From Arthrobacter sp. ATA002 (lineage in GTDB: Bacteria > Actinomycetota > Actinomycetes > Actinomycetales > Micrococcaceae): a DNA stretch of 64,000 nucleotides. The DNA lies in the NCBI RefSeq assembly GCF_026898095.1, contig NZ_CP114015.1, forward strand, positions 3,534,001-3,598,000. The letters are read 5' to 3'. Numbering within the stretch: position 1 is the first letter of the stretch; each line of letters starts with the position of its first letter. Below the pieces are notes generated by a model. It made no database searches. It worked only from the letters and a program-made list of their open reading frames with translations, and was not told where the DNA came from. This document shows, one piece after another, positions 1 to 8,006 of this stretch. Made by a program: the position numbers and the translations under genes.

Positions 1-783
1 GCAAATATCACAAACGTTCCCTTCGCTGCAGGCAGCCCGCGCCCGCTGGTCCGGACCATCGAAAATGCTCCGGACATCCACGGCGAATCCGGCATGGACG
101 GCCCCGAACTGCCTGAACCCGCCATCGAGTTGGACCCCCGTCACGCCGTCGACCTGATCATCGACACCGTGATGACTCATGAACCCGGAACCGTCACGCT
201 GGTCCCCACCGGCGGGCTGACCAACATTGCGCTGGCCGTCCGCAAGGAACCGCGCATCGCCGAGCGGGTGAAGGAAGTCGTGCTCATGGGCGGCGGCTAC
301 CACGTGGGCAACTGGTCGGCAGTGGCCGAATTCAACATCAAAATCGACCCCGAAGCCGCACACATCGTTTTCAACGAGAAGTGGCCGCTGACCATGGTCG
401 GTCTGGACCTCACCCACCAGGCACTGGCCACTGACGAGGTAGCCGACCGCATCGCCGCGGTCGGAACGAAGCCGGCCAAATTCGTCGGAGAGTTGCTCGA
501 GTTCTTCGGCCACGCCTACAAGGACGCGCAGGGCTTCGACTTTCCCCCGGTCCACGACCCGTGCGCCGTCGCCTACGTCATCGACCGCTCGGTCATGACC
601 ACACAGCGTGTGCCGCTGGATGTGGAGCTGACCGGTTCCCTGACCCTGGGCATGACGGTGGCGGACTTCCGCGCGCCGGCCCCCGCTGACTGCAACACCT
701 CCGTGGCAATCGATCTGGACCACCAGAAGTTCTGGGACCTGATCGTGGATGCCCTGGAACGAATTGGTGAGGTTGACCTGTGA
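1..783 (+). CDS. Inosine/uridine-preferring nucleoside hydrolase, 5' end outside window
   Basis: Hydrolyses the N-glycosidic bond of purine or pyrimidine nucleosides to free base plus ribose in the cytoplasm. The frame is open from base 1, so the N-terminal Asp cluster that binds calcium lies upstream of the window. Visible family landmarks are TGGLTNIAL, the MGGG loop, AEFNIKIDPEAA and the C-terminal catalytic-site HDP of VHDPCAVAY. The stop overlaps the GTG start of the next gene (GTGA), which suggests translational coupling to the carrier. A ribokinase follows, so the ribose product is probably phosphorylated by the same operon. The internal ATG at 94 is not the real start because conserved sequence precedes it. 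Confidence 0.9.
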   Translation, partial: ANITNVPFAAGSPRPLVRTIENAPDIHGESGMDGPELPEPAIELDPRHAVDLIIDTVMTHEPGTVTLVPTGGLTNIALAVRKEPRIAERVKEVVLMGGGYHVGNWSAVAEFNIKIDPEAAHIVFNEKWPLTMVGLDLTHQALATDEVADRIAAVGTKPAKFVGELLEFFGHAYKDAQGFDFPPVHDPCAVAYVIDRSVMTTQRVPLDVELTGSLTLGMTVADFRAPAPADCNTSVAIDLDHQKFWDLIVDALERIGEVDL

Positions 784-2204
784 CTGAAACAACCCAGCGC
801 CGCGTAAACGTGGGCGTCCTGATGACCGCCCTGCTCGCCGCCTGTGTCGCGTTCCAGCTGAACGCTTCCATGCTCTCCCCCGCCCTGGTTACCATCGAAG
901 AGGAACTGAACACCACCTCGGCGGCGGTCGGCCTGACCCAGACGGCGTTCTTCACCTCCGCGGCACTCTTCTCCCTGTTCCTGCCCCGGCTCGGTGACAT
1001 CATCGGCCGCAAAAAGGTCCTCGGCGGCATGCTCGTGGTCCTGACCCTTGGTTCCGTGGTCGCTGCCCTGGCCCCGAGCGTCGAAGTACTGTTCATTGCC
1101 CGCCTGATCCAGGGCGTTTCGGGGCCCGTGGTCCCGCTGGCACTAATCATGCTGCGCGTGGAAATTCGCGAACCGAAGCTTTACGGCACCCTGATGGGCG
1201 TCATCACCGCCGTCAACGGCGGCATTGCCGGCGTTGACGCCATTGCCGGGGGCTACCTGGCGCAGAACCACGGTTTCGCCTCGATCTTCTGGACCATGGC
1301 AGTGGTGGGCGCCATCGCCTCCGCCCTGCTGATCTTCCTGGCCCCGGAGTCCACCGCGGAGAAGAAGGAAAAGATGGACTGGGTGGGCGTTGTTCCCCTG
1401 GTCATCTCCGTGGGAACCCTGCTCACCGCCTTCAACGAGGCCGGCAAACTGGCCGCCTCCAACTGGCCCCTGGTCACCGGACTGATCGTCATTGCCGTCA
1501 TCGCCTTCACCGTGTTCTGGAAGGTGGAGAACCGCAGCGACCACCCGCTGGTGGCCACGCACCTGCTCAAGCAGCGCTCCACCTGGGCGCTGCTGCTCAC
1601 CACACTGCTGACCATGACCGGCGTCTTTGCCGTCATAAACGGCATCATTCCCGCCCTGGCGCAGGACGGCGTCGTCGGCTTCGGTCTCGGCGCCGAAGCC
1701 TCCGCATGGTGGACGCTCACCCCCTACGCCCTTGCCGGGCTGCTGGTCGGACCGTTCGCGGGCCGCCTGGCAGCAACCTGGGGCTACGGCAAGGTGCTGC
1801 GGATCGGCATGATCGGTTCCGTGATCGCGCTGGCGCTCATGCTCCTGGTGGTCGGCACGGATTCCAAGCTGGGCCTGCTGGGCGTTTCGCTGCTGGTGGG
1901 CATCACCTATGCCGGTATTGGCAACATCATGCTCAACGGCCTGGGCATCGTGCTCTCCCCCAAGGAGAACCCCGGCTTCCTGCCGGGCCTGAACGCGGGA
2001 GCGTTCAACCTCGGCGCCGGGCTGAGTTTCGCGGTCATCTATGCAGTGAAGACCGCGACCACCACGGCGGACGGGTCCGGCACGGAAGGCTACTACGGCG
2101 GTATCATTGCGGGTCTGGTTATTCTCGGCCTGGCACTTGCTTCGTCCTTCCTGATCCCCAAGCCTGTCGACGCTGAAGTAGCAGCCGACGCCGGCGCACG
2201 CTGA
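780..2204 (+). CDS. MFS transporter, probable nucleoside/ribose carrier
   Basis: A 474-residue major facilitator with about 12-14 hydrophobic segments spread over the whole length. The typical MFS loop between TM2 and TM3 reads RLGDIIGRKKV. It starts with GTG inside the stop codon of the nucleoside hydrolase gene and ends 23 bp before the ribokinase gene, so the three form one operon. The substrate is inferred only from this context: a nucleoside cleaved by the hydrolase, or the released ribose. Drug-export families (DHA2) have similar architecture, so the direction of transport is not proven by sequence. Confidence 0.8.
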   Translation: MTETTQRRVNVGVLMTALLAACVAFQLNASMLSPALVTIEEELNTTSAAVGLTQTAFFTSAALFSLFLPRLGDIIGRKKVLGGMLVVLTLGSVVAALAPSVEVLFIARLIQGVSGPVVPLALIMLRVEIREPKLYGTLMGVITAVNGGIAGVDAIAGGYLAQNHGFASIFWTMAVVGAIASALLIFLAPESTAEKKEKMDWVGVVPLVISVGTLLTAFNEAGKLAASNWPLVTGLIVIAVIAFTVFWKVENRSDHPLVATHLLKQRSTWALLLTTLLTMTGVFAVINGIIPALAQDGVVGFGLGAEASAWWTLTPYALAGLLVGPFAGRLAATWGYGKVLRIGMIGSVIALALMLLVVGTDSKLGLLGVSLLVGITYAGIGNIMLNGLGIVLSPKENPGFLPGLNAGAFNLGAGLSFAVIYAVKTATTTADGSGTEGYYGGIIAGLVILGLALASSFLIPKPVDAEVAADAGAR

Positions 2205-2227
2205 TCCCCCACCAAGGAGAACCCCGA

Positions 2228-3148
2228 ATGACCGCCGGAAAAGTTGTAGTTGTTGGCTCGCTCAACGCTGACCTGACTGTCCGCACGGACCGTTTCCCGT
2301 CCCCGGGAGAAACGCTCAACGGCTCGGAACTGGTGATTGTCCCGGGCGGCAAGAGCGCCAACCAGGCAGCCGCGGCGGCCATCCTGGGTGCGGACGTGCG
2401 CCTCTTCGGAGCTGTTGGCGCCGACGGCCACGGGGATCTGCTGCTGAAGGCGGCGGCCGATGCCGGGGTGGACGCATCACGGGTTCTCCGCCGCCCGGAC
2501 ACGGCAACCGGCACTGCCATGATCGTCGTGGACGCGGCCGGCGAGAACACCATCATCGTCTCCCCGGGTGCCAACGGCACCGTCACCGGCGGTGACCTCC
2601 CGGCGGATCTGTTTGATGGCGCCGCCGTACTCTGCCTGAGCCTGGAGGTCCCGCTGGACGCGGTGACAGCTGCGGCGCAGGCAGGACACGACGCCGGTGC
2701 AACGGTTCTGCTGAACCTCTCGCCCTACCGCGAGGTCCCGGCCGAGCTGCTGGCGCTGACCGATGTCCTCCTGGTCAACGCCCACGAGGCAGCGCAGGTC
2801 TCCGGCCTGGCCGATCCTGCCGCGGACTGGGAAGCCGTCATCGGTGCCTTCGCCCGGCTGGGCATCCACCGCGCCATCATCACCCTCGGCGGGGACGGCG
2901 CCGTCGTGCTGGATGGAACGGCTGCGGGCGCGGACCGGATCGTTGCTGCAGCGCCCACCCGCGTGACGGCAGTGGACACCACCGGCTGCGGAGACGCCTT
3001 CACTGCGGCAACCGCTGCCCGGCTGGCCGCCGGCGATTCGCTGCCCGCTGCTGCCGGATTCGCTGCCCGGGCCGGCGCGCTGGCCGCGACGCTCCCGGGC
3101 GCGCAGTCCTCGTACACGGCGCTGCTGGGGCTCGGCGCCGAGGCGTAA
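2228..3148 (+). CDS. rbsK: Ribokinase (PfkB family)
   Basis: Phosphorylates D-ribose to ribose-5-phosphate with ATP, feeding the pentose phosphate pathway. The 306-residue length is normal for ribokinases. The N-terminus has the PfkB start VVVGSLNADLTV with the PGGKSANQA motif (PfkB signature 1), and the C-terminus carries DTTGCGDAF with catalytic base Asp256. A strong Shine-Dalgarno AAGGAGA lies 8 bp before the ATG. It is the third gene of the nucleoside hydrolase operon and is followed by a strong hairpin terminator. Another PfkB sugar or nucleoside kinase is possible, but ribose fits the context best. Confidence 0.88.
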   Translation: MTAGKVVVVGSLNADLTVRTDRFPSPGETLNGSELVIVPGGKSANQAAAAAILGADVRLFGAVGADGHGDLLLKAAADAGVDASRVLRRPDTATGTAMIVVDAAGENTIIVSPGANGTVTGGDLPADLFDGAAVLCLSLEVPLDAVTAAAQAGHDAGATVLLNLSPYREVPAELLALTDVLLVNAHEAAQVSGLADPAADWEAVIGAFARLGIHRAIITLGGDGAVVLDGTAAGADRIVAAAPTRVTAVDTTGCGDAFTAATAARLAAGDSLPAAAGFAARAGALAATLPGAQSSYTALLGLGAEA

Positions 3149-3153
3149 CTCCC

Positions 3154-3199
3154 ACCGGGGCCGGTGGTTCGGGAATGCTCCCGAGCCACCGGCCCCGGT
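3154..3199 (+). terminator. Hairpin terminator after the ribokinase operon
   Basis: Two 20-nt arms (3154-3173 and 3180-3199) pair along their full length with a single G-U wobble and enclose a 6-nt loop. There is no U-tract, which is common for actinobacterial terminators. It closes the nucleoside salvage operon. Confidence 0.8.
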
Positions 3200-3279
3200 T
3201 CAGTCTCAGGGACCAGATTGTTTACCCGAAACGGGTCAAACCCCCTCTTAGTACGGAGCCGAAAGCGCCGGCAACGAAC

Positions 3280-3285
3280 TAGGCT
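3280..3285 (+). promoter_or_regulatory. -10 box TAGGCT upstream of the 3337 gene
   Basis: TAGGCT fits the actinobacterial TANNNT -10 consensus and lies 51 bp before the start at 3337. No convincing -35 box is seen. A purine-rich Shine-Dalgarno (GAGGGGAAA) precedes the ATG. Confidence 0.45.
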
Positions 3286-3336
3286 GGCTGCAGTTGCGGC
3301 AAACCTGCTGCACGTAGCCGGCTTTGAGGGGAAAGC

Positions 3337-3888
3337 ATGTCTGAGCAAGCGCCGCAGGAAAACAATTACAACTACAACGCCTACACCGGGGGCCAGAGCG
3401 CTCCGGCGCCTGTTGCCAGTCCGGAGCGTCCCAAACAGGTCAACATCTCCTTTTGGCTGCTCATAGCCTGCCTGGTCCTTTCAGTGCTGACGGTGCCGCT
3501 GGGCATTGCCGGCCTCAACTCCGCGGAGGGCCGGGAGACGCTGGAGAACCAGCTGCAGCAGCAGAACCCGGGCAACCTCACCGTGGACGACGTCATTTCG
3601 GCCAGTACGGCTTTCCTGGTGATCGTGGCCGTCCTCAATGTGGCAGTCACCCTCCTGGTGGCGTTCTTCATCCGTAAGGGACACAACTGGGCGCGGATCC
3701 TGCTGACCGTGTTCACCGTACTTTCGCTGCTGGCCCTGGTGGTCCCGGGTGGGCTGACACCGCTGGGCATCGCGGGCATGGTCCTGCTGCTGGCCGCTAC
3801 CGTACTGCTGTACATCACTCCGGCGCCGGAGTTCTTCAAGGCGATGAAGCAGTACCGGATCAGCAGGAAATTCGGCCAGGCCTACTAG
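3337..3888 (+). CDS. Four-TM membrane protein of unknown function
   Basis: A 183-residue protein with a polar Asn/Tyr/Pro-rich N-terminal tail (about 35 residues) followed by four hydrophobic segments: roughly 37-60, 87-110, 117-137 and 138-155. Between TM1 and TM2 there is an extracytoplasmic stretch rich in Glu/Gln. I do not recognise a characterised family. Similar small four-helix proteins with disordered N-termini are common in Micrococcaceae. The start has a GAGGGGAAAG ribosome binding site and the gene is closed by a terminator with a U-tract, so it is monocistronic. Confidence 0.8.
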   Translation: MSEQAPQENNYNYNAYTGGQSAPAPVASPERPKQVNISFWLLIACLVLSVLTVPLGIAGLNSAEGRETLENQLQQQNPGNLTVDDVISASTAFLVIVAVLNVAVTLLVAFFIRKGHNWARILLTVFTVLSLLALVVPGGLTPLGIAGMVLLLAATVLLYITPAPEFFKAMKQYRISRKFGQAY

Positions 3889-3922
3889 TCACTGACAGCT
3901 GGCCCGTTTGGTGTCCGCTGGA

Positions 3923-3957
3923 GGCGGCGTCTCCCCGTGAGGGAGGCGCCGTCTTTT
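3923..3957 (+). terminator. Intrinsic terminator after the 3337 gene
   Basis: Thirteen-nt arms (3923-3935 and 3941-3953, two G-U wobbles) with a 5-nt loop and a TTTT tract at 3954-3957. It also separates this gene from the leaderless AAA gene that begins at 4000. Confidence 0.82.
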
Positions 3958-3985
3958 GCATCACTCCGGCGGTGGCGCGTGCTGC

Positions 3986-3991
3986 TAGGCT
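3986..3991 (+). promoter_or_regulatory. -10 box TAGGCT, leaderless start at 4000
   Basis: TAGGCT ends 8 nt before the ATG at 4000 and there is no Shine-Dalgarno in between. This is the geometry expected of a leaderless actinobacterial transcript. Confidence 0.5.
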
Positions 3992-3999
3992 CTGCCGGC

Positions 4000-5518
4000 A
4001 TGGACGAAAAACTGGGGGAATTCCTGAGCAGCTTCAACCGCGCCGTTGAGCTGGCGCAGGCTCACCGGAACGAAACTTCGACGCAGAAGCGGCTATTGGA
4101 GGTGCTCTCCTCCCACCTCGACATGTCCGCGGCGGAGCTCCCGATCCTGGCCCAGGACTTTCCGGTCCATCGTTTCGCGGACCTGGACATCGCCGTCGAG
4201 AAGATCTCCGGGCAGGACCCGCAGGCACGGCTGATAGGCGTGGGAGGCGGACAGCAGCGTCACCACCAATCCCTCTCGGACCTTGTGCAGCAGGAGTACG
4301 GTCCGGTGACCGTGGGCCAACCTGATTTCGTCAACCTAGCCGTCGGTCCGGACAACACCCGCGAAGTGCTGGCACTGGGACTGCGGCTCTTTGCTTACGA
4401 AGGGGTCCCCCTAGCGGTGCTGCAGCGCGGCGCCAACCCGCAGTATGGACGCAACGGGACCGATATTGCCGTGCTTGCTCCGGAGCGGGAAGCCGCGGCC
4501 CGGTTCCTCGCGACGGTGCAGGAGGATCTGCGGACCAACAGCATTCTGCGCGGACAGGTGGTGTCCTTCGCCTTTGACCCGTACGGCCAGCAGAGTGCCG
4601 GCGTCACCTTCCTGCCCCGCCCCTCGCTGCCTGCAGACGAGGTGATCCTGCCCGACGGCGTGCTGGGCCGGGTGGGCCGGCATGTCCTGGGCATCGCCGC
4701 CAACCGGGAGGTGCTCCGCGAACACGGGCAGCACCTCAAGCGCGGCGTCCTGCTCTACGGCCCGCCCGGCACCGGCAAAACCCATACCGTCCGCCATCTG
4801 CTCAGCGCCAGCGAGGGCACGACGGCGGTGCTGCTGTCCGGGAGTTCGCTGCACGCGGTGGGCGAAGCGGCCCGTCTGGCCCGTGCCATGGCGCCGTCCA
4901 TGGTGATCTTGGAGGACATCGACCTGGTGGCTGAGGACCGGAACATGGGCAACGGCCCCCAGCCCCTGCTCTTTGAAGTCCTCGATGCCCTGGACGGGCT
5001 GGATGCGGACGCCGACGTCGTCTTCCTCATGACCACCAACCGGGCGGAAGCCCTGGAACGCGCGCTCGTGCAGCGGCCCGGGCGGGTGGACCTCGCCGTC
5101 GAAATTCCGCTGCCCGCTGCCCGATGCCGGAAACCGGGTGCGGCTGCTGGAGCTCTACGCGCCGCCCGGAGTCTTTTCCGAGGTTGCCCTGCAGTCCGCC
5201 GCGGAGCAGTCCGAGGGCGCCACTGCGTCTTTCGCGCGGGAGCTGGTGCGGCGGGCAGTACTGGGCGCCGTGGATGCCGGCGAGCAGCCCGGTGACGGGC
5301 ATTTGGCGGCCGCCGTTCAGGAACTCATGGGCCAGGGGGAGGCGTTGACCCGGAGCCTGCTTGGTGCCGGCGGAGGGGATTCCGGCGGAGGCGATTCGAA
5401 CGATCCCGAACTGTTGCCGGACGGGCAGGAACCCCAACCCGGGGGCAGCACGGGATACAGCTTTGGCCGGGTCGGCCAGGGCGGAGCCCGATACGTCCCG
5501 CTGCCGCGGGTCACATGA
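4000..5518 (+). CDS. AAA+ ATPase, ATP-dependent chaperone/remodeller type (frameshifted)
   Basis: Cytoplasmic AAA ATPase: an N-terminal helical region of about 220 residues, then Walker A GPPGTGKT (254-261), Walker B MVILEDID (301-308), sensor TTNR (345-348) and a probable arginine-finger RPGRVD. The frame breaks after EIPLP. The continuation, LLELYAPPG with the AAA lid helices and a Gly/Asp-rich tail, is in another frame to 5518. At the break the 7-mer GCTGCCC occurs twice in tandem (5109-5122). Removing one copy, or one C, restores the frame. The ATG at 4000 is preferred over GTG 3937, which lies inside the upstream terminator. The substrate is unknown. The gene is monocistronic and convergent with the FAD dehydrogenase gene. 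Confidence 0.75.
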
Positions 5519-5521
5519 TGG

Positions 5522-7192
5522 CTAACGCCCCGCGGCCCGGCCGGCTGACCGCCCGCTGAACAGGCAGCCGCCCAGGAATGTTCCTTCCAGGGAGCGGTAA
5601 CCGTGCATCCCGCCGCCGCCGAACCCTGCGGCTTCGCCGGCGGCAAACAGGCCCGGCACCGGTTCACTCCCGGCACCCAGCACCCGGGAGTCCAGATCCG
5701 TTTCCAGCCCGCCCAGGGTTTTGCGGGTCAGGACCGACAATCGAACCGCGATCAGCGGCCCGTCCTTGGGATCCAGGATTGGACGTGGTGCAGCGGTGCG
5801 GATCAGCCGGTCGCCCAGGTAGCTGCGGGCACCGCGGATGGCCGTGACCTGGCTGTCCTTACTGAAGGGGTTGACGATTTCCCGGTCCCGGGCGACCAGT
5901 TCTTCGCGCACGGCCGCCGCCGCCAGCACCGGAGCCCGCCCCTCGGTGGAGGCCTTCGCCAGGGCATTCATGCCGGCCACCAGTTCCTCCACGGAACCGG
6001 CCGTAATGAAGTCCTCGCCGTGATCCAGGAACTGCTGCACCGGGCCGGGAATGCCGGCCGTCGCCCGGCCCAGGACATCCCGCACCGACTTTCCGGTCAG
6101 GTCCGGATTCTGCTCCGAACCGGAGAGGGCAAACTCCTTGCGGATGATCGCCTTGTTGAGGATAAACCAGCTGTAGTCCTGCCCGGTGGTGCGCAGGTGC
6201 TCCAGCGTCCCGAGCGTGTCAAAGCCGGGAAACAGCGGTACCGGAAGCCGGTTCCCGGCCGCATCCAGCCACAGCGACGACGGCCCGGGCAGGATCCGGA
6301 TCCCGTGGTTGGGCCAGACCGGGTTCCAGTTCCGAATGCCCTCCACGTAGTGCCACATGCGGTCCGGGTTGATGACGCGTCCGCCGGCGGCTGCGCTGGC
6401 CGCGATGCCGTGTCCGTCCACGTGTCCGGGCACGCCGCTGAGCATGATGGGCGGCGGGCTGCCCAGCCGGTCCGGCCAGGCGGCGCGCACCAGTTCGTGA
6501 TTGCCGCCAATACCTCCGGTGGTCACGACGACGGCGCCGGCCGAGAACTCGAACTCCCCTGCCGGGGTGCGGCTGGCCGGAGTGCCGCGGGCCGCCGTCG
6601 TTGGCTCCAGCACGGCGCCGCGGACTCCCGTGACGACGCCGTTGGTCACCGTCAGTTCTTCCATGCGGTGCCGGAAGGCCAGTCGGACCGCGCCGCGTGC
6701 GGCGCCGTCGCGCACCTTGACTTCGAACGGTGCCGTTACGCCCGGTCCTGTTCCCCAGGTGATGTGGAAACGGGGGACCGAGTTTCCGGGACCGGTGGCA
6801 CCGTAGCCGCCGCGCTCGGCCCAGCCGACAACGGGAAAAATGCGGTGCCCCATGCCGTGCAGCCAGGACCGTTTCTCGCCGGCAGCGAAGTGAACGTAGG
6901 CCTCGGCCCAGCGGCGCGGCCAGTAGTCCTCGGGCCGGTCAAAACCGGCGGTGCCCAGCCAGTCCTGCCACGCCAGCTCCACGGAGTCCTTGATCCGCAG
7001 CCTGCGCTGCTCGGGGCTGTTCACGAGGAACAGTCCGCCGAAGGACCACCAGGCCTGCCCGCCCATGCCGGCCCCGCCTTCCTGCTCCACCAGAATGACG
7101 GTGCGGCCGGCATCGATCAGCTCTGCGGTGGCCACCAGCCCCGCCAGGCCGGCTCCTACGACAATGACGTCTGCGTCTGTGGTTGGCTGCAT
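5522..7192 (-). CDS. FAD-binding dehydrogenase (3-ketosteroid dehydrogenase/fumarate-reductase flavoprotein fold)
   Basis: An oxidoreductase of about 556 residues. It has an N-terminal Rossmann dinucleotide motif VVGAGLAGLVAT, a following acidic residue pair at the strand-2 end (LVEQEGG), an Ala/Gly-rich VVVTTGGIGG segment in the middle, and the C-terminal flavin-binding GLFAAGEAAGFGGGGMHGYRSLEG. This is the widely distributed FAD-binding dehydrogenase family related to KstD and fumarate reductase flavoprotein subunits. The physiological substrate is not known. I choose ATG 7192 over GTG 7201 because a TAGCGT -10 box sits 7 nt upstream of 7192 and there is no Shine-Dalgarno, which implies a leaderless transcript. 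Confidence 0.85.
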   Translation of the reverse strand: MQPTTDADVIVVGAGLAGLVATAELIDAGRTVILVEQEGGAGMGGQAWWSFGGLFLVNSPEQRRLRIKDSVELAWQDWLGTAGFDRPEDYWPRRWAEAYVHFAAGEKRSWLHGMGHRIFPVVGWAERGGYGATGPGNSVPRFHITWGTGPGVTAPFEVKVRDGAARGAVRLAFRHRMEELTVTNGVVTGVRGAVLEPTTAARGTPASRTPAGEFEFSAGAVVVTTGGIGGNHELVRAAWPDRLGSPPPIMLSGVPGHVDGHGIAASAAAGGRVINPDRMWHYVEGIRNWNPVWPNHGIRILPGPSSLWLDAAGNRLPVPLFPGFDTLGTLEHLRTTGQDYSWFILNKAIIRKEFALSGSEQNPDLTGKSVRDVLGRATAGIPGPVQQFLDHGEDFITAGSVEELVAGMNALAKASTEGRAPVLAAAAVREELVARDREIVNPFSKDSQVTAIRGARSYLGDRLIRTAAPRPILDPKDGPLIAVRLSVLTRKTLGGLETDLDSRVLGAGSEPVPGLFAAGEAAGFGGGGMHGYRSLEGTFLGGCLFSGRSAGRAAGR

Positions 7193-7199
7193 TCGGATC

Positions 7200-7205
7200 A
7201 CGCTA
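7200..7205 (-). promoter_or_regulatory. -10 box TAGCGT of the FAD dehydrogenase, leaderless geometry
   Basis: Read on the minus strand, TAGCGT stands 7 nt before the ATG at 7192 with no ribosome binding site in between. It would be inside the coding region if the upstream GTG were used, which argues for the shorter protein. Confidence 0.45.
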
Positions 7206-7326
7206 CCGGCAGCCCTGCCCGCTGGCCAGGGAAGATGTCCGCTGCGGCAGCGGTGCCCGGGCCCGCCTCTTTCCGTTCGCGGCGTTCACATGACGGCAGC
7301 CCCTTTCTGCGGGGCATGGCACTTCC

Positions 7327-7332
7327 TAGACT
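7327..7332 (+). promoter_or_regulatory. -10 box TAGACT upstream of the small-protein gene
   Basis: TAGACT matches TANNNT. It is followed by a leader of about 90 nt holding a 15-codon upstream reading frame and then the 50-residue protein gene at 7427. Confidence 0.4.
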
Positions 7333-7382
7333 GGGCTTATAGCTGCTCAGCCGCAGAGAACCATTAGGGAGAACGGGCTTCG

Positions 7383-7430
7383 ATGCGCAGAGCCGGCGTC
7401 CGCCTCGATCTGACTGGAGAAAAACCATGA
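7383..7430 (+). CDS. Possible 15-residue upstream leader peptide
   Basis: ATG at 7383 preceded by a GGGAGA Shine-Dalgarno encodes MRRAGVRLDLTGEKP and stops with a TGA that overlaps the ATG of the next gene (ATGA at 7427). The geometry is that of translational coupling. No protein family can be assigned to so short a peptide, and it could be a chance reading frame. Confidence 0.3.
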   Translation: MRRAGVRLDLTGEKP

Positions 7431-7579
7431 CTGAGAAGGAAACCCCCGCAGCCAATGACGACAAGAACCGGGTCCACAACGAGGCCCCCTCGGAGGGTGA
7501 CACCTCGCAGCCGCCCGCCTCGGACCGCATGCACACCCAGGAAGCGGCCGAGGGAGATGACGCGGACGGGAACACATAG
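7427..7579 (+). CDS. 50-residue acidic, disordered small protein
   Basis: Starts ATG 7427 with TGGAGAAAA upstream. The product is almost devoid of hydrophobic residues (rich in Glu, Asp, Asn, Pro, Ala, Thr) and should be intrinsically disordered. A strong bidirectional terminator follows 40 bp downstream and a TAGACT promoter box precedes it, which supports a real transcript. I recognise no family. A second small hydrophilic protein of the same character is at 13414, which hints at a class of small stress or hydrophilin-like proteins. That role is inference. Confidence 0.6.
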   Translation: MTEKETPAANDDKNRVHNEAPSEGDTSQPPASDRMHTQEAAEGDDADGNT

Positions 7580-7617
7580 CCGGCAACTGACGAGCTGACG
7601 AGCTGACGAACGGCAGC

Positions 7618-7658
7618 AAAAAGGCCTTGGGTTTCGTTGGGAAACCCAAGGCCTTTTT
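7618..7658. terminator. Bidirectional intrinsic terminator
   Basis: Perfect 18-nt arms (7618-7635 and 7641-7658) with A-tract/T-tract ends around a 5-nt loop. It serves the small-protein gene on the plus strand and the YegP-like gene on the minus strand. Confidence 0.93.
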
Positions 7659-7684
7659 GGCAGCCCGCTTCGTCGGTAGATGCG

Positions 7685-7921
7685 TTAGGAAGCCCGCGCC
7701 TTTCCTTCGTTCCGGCGGGCGTCTCCGACCACATCGGCGTCGGAACTTTGGTCAACCACCGGCCCCGTCCCGGCAATCTCCCGCAGCAGCTCGATACCCG
7801 CAACTGCCTCCTGCTTTGTAGGGAACATCGCCGAGACCGCCATCAAGGCGCCGTCGCCGGAAATGAGCTTGATCCGGAATGCGCCGTCATGAGCGTCGAC
7901 CAGCTTGAAGTAGCCCGACAT
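7685..7921 (-). CDS. YegP/DUF1508 family protein
   Basis: A 78-residue protein. Residues 3-50 form one DUF1508 (YegP) repeat: GYFKLVDAHDGAFRIKL then GALMAVSAMFPTKQEAVAGIELLRE. Its beta-beta-alpha pattern is seen in small bacterial stress-associated proteins of unknown mechanism. The remaining 28 residues are a polar tail. A near-perfect Shine-Dalgarno AAGGAGG precedes the ATG, so expression is probably high. It is convergent with the small-protein gene and shares its terminator. Confidence 0.85.
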   Translation of the reverse strand: MSGYFKLVDAHDGAFRIKLISGDGALMAVSAMFPTKQEAVAGIELLREIAGTGPVVDQSSDADVVGDARRNEGKARAS

Positions 7922-8006
7922 CTCTTACCTCCTTGTAAGGGGTACCACTCGTGCCCTTAATAGTAAGCCAGCTTAGGGGTGGTGGAACCCCCGGTGGACA
8001 AATCAC

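Noticed and set aside
5603-7342. Long plus-strand reading frame of about 580 codons opposite the FAD dehydrogenase
   Set aside because: Antisense shadow of a GC-rich gene: no ribosome site and low-complexity Arg/Gly/Pro composition. The opposite strand encodes a recognised flavoprotein.
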